A DNA stretch of 6,842 nt from Flammeovirgaceae bacterium (lineage in GTDB: Bacteria; Bacteroidota; Bacteroidia; Cytophagales; Cyclobacteriaceae). The translations under genes and the position numbers were made by a program. The stretch lies in contig CANGUI010000095.1 of the NCBI GenBank assembly GCA_947457025.1, positions 1 through 6,842 on the forward strand, in the 5' to 3' direction. Shown in pieces: positions 5,928-6,842 of the stretch. Under the pieces are notes generated by a model. It had not been told where the DNA came from and searched no databases. It saw only the letters and a list, made by a program, of their open reading frames with translations. Each line of letters opens with the position of its first letter. Positions within the stretch are counted from its first letter, which is position 1.

Positions 5928-6842
5928 TTAGAGATGGAATAGGCCGCTATTTAGCGCCTGAAGCGCCTCGCCTTTACGGGAAGTGGGTAACAACAAGGAA
6001 ATGTTATTGTGGCTTCCGCCGAACGATACCATGCGGACCGGCAGGTTGCCCAATGCGGCAAACACATCGCGGAGCACACCTTCTCGTTCGGCAATCCGGT
6101 TCCCCACAATGCTTACTATGCTCATATTGGCATCTACTTCAATCACACCGAACCCTTGCAGCTCCTGCTCAATTTCGGAGAGGTAGCGGTCATCATCAAT
6201 CGTGACCGACACAGCCACTTCGGATGTGGTAACCATGTCGATTGGGGTTTTATATTTCTCGAATACCTCGAAAATTTTTCGCATGAATCCATACGCCAGC
6301 AACATGCGCGAGGATTTGATATTGATGGCTATGATGTTATCCTTGGCGGCGATGGCCTTGAACTGGATGGCTGTGGCTTTGTTGCTGATGAGTGTGCCGG
6401 GCGCCGTTTCATCCATTGTGTTTTTTAGCCGTACCGGCACTCCATATTTTTGCGCTGGAACGATTGTTGACGGGTGCAGGATTTTTGCTCCGAAGTAGGC
6501 CAGTTCGGAAGCTTCATCAAACGTCAGTTCGGCAATGGGCACGGTTTTCCTGACGACCCGGGGATCGTTGTTGTGCATGCCGTCAATGTCGGTCCAGATC
6601 TGGATTTCTTCTGCCCGGAGGGCGGCCCCGATGAGGGAGGCGGTATAATCGCTGCCACCCCGCTTCAGGTTATCGATTTCGTTGGCATGGTTGCGGCAGA
6701 TGTACCCTTGTGTGATCAGGATATCCACCTGTGCCATGTTATCGATCAGCGGCTTGAGCCGCAGGCTGATTTTGTCGAGCTCCGGTTCCTGGTTCTCATC
6801 GATAGACATGAAGTGCAGGGCAGGCAGCAGCCGAGACGGAAT
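5928..6842 (-). CDS. lysC: Aspartate kinase (LysC type), start beyond right window edge
   Basis: This enzyme phosphorylates aspartate, the first committed step towards lysine, threonine, methionine and diaminopimelate, in the cytoplasm. The frame is open to the right edge (ALHFMSIDENQEPE reads through a candidate ATG at 6809), so about 304 C-terminal residues are visible and the N-terminal KxGG nucleotide-binding segment is not. Numbering from the Met at 6809, QGYICRN (34-40), LKRGGSDYTASLIG (48-61) and WTDIDGMHNNDPR (72-84) form the substrate and ATP site, and ELAYFGAKILHP (102-113) is another hallmark. Two ACT-like regulatory segments follow: MVTTSEVAVSVTID at 182-195 and the SIVGNR / MVSFGGSHNN region at about 233-269. 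This arrangement normally gives feedback inhibition by lysine and/or threonine. The protein ends straight after the second ACT domain, so it is monofunctional, with no homoserine dehydrogenase fused. Which end product inhibits it cannot be told. Confidence 0.92.
   Translation of the reverse strand: MPSRLLPALHFMSIDENQEPELDKISLRLKPLIDNMAQVDILITQGYICRNHANEIDNLKRGGSDYTASLIGAALRAEEIQIWTDIDGMHNNDPRVVRKTVPIAELTFDEASELAYFGAKILHPSTIVPAQKYGVPVRLKNTMDETAPGTLISNKATAIQFKAIAAKDNIIAINIKSSRMLLAYGFMRKIFEVFEKYKTPIDMVTTSEVAVSVTIDDDRYLSEIEQELQGFGVIEVDANMSIVSIVGNRIAEREGVLRDVFAALGNLPVRMVSFGGSHNNISLLLPTSRKGEALQALNSGLFHL

Noticed and set aside
1..6842. CRISPR array, tRNA, rRNA or riboswitch
   Set aside because: No regularly spaced repeats, cloverleaf-like or rRNA-like stretches were seen on either strand.

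Overview
The window most resembles a chromosomal segment from a member of the Bacteroidota, probably of the Cytophagia type. This rests on protein character (NhaD, NDH-2, LysC and the outer-membrane proteins), weak or absent Shine-Dalgarno sequences, and a TTTG / TAnnTTTG-like promoter. The host genes are moderately GC-rich, and an AT-rich insertion sequence stands out between them. No taxonomic search was possible.

Left part (1-3055): a scarred outer-membrane/efflux locus. Positions 1-1022 encode a TolC/CusC-type outer-membrane efflux protein whose start lies outside the window and whose C-terminus is missing. It is cut at 1019 by a 1607-bp insertion sequence (1019-2625) with perfect 14-bp terminal inverted repeats. 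The IS carries an IS1634-like (IS4 superfamily) DDE transposase on the minus strand that is interrupted by two in-frame TAA codons. Sequence right of the IS is not the rest of the TolC gene. It is the C-terminal half of a different outer-membrane beta-barrel protein (phenol_MetA_deg-like 'transporter' family), itself frameshifted by one extra A. The two flanks share no target-site duplication, so this looks like a deletion or rearrangement scar centred on a dead IS rather than a simple insertion.

Middle (3056-3220): a short gap between convergent genes, with no convincing gene or terminator.

Right part (3221-6842), all on the minus strand: an incomplete aspartate kinase gene (lysC, start beyond the right edge), a probable terminator, a candidate Bacteroidota-type promoter, then a likely two-gene operon of nhaD (Na+/H+ antiporter) followed 16 nt later by a type II NADH:quinone oxidoreductase. 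The pair plausibly links sodium/pH homeostasis with non-proton-pumping NADH oxidation.

I found no previously undescribed multi-gene system. The most interesting part is the IS-centred scar and the structured right end of the IS.
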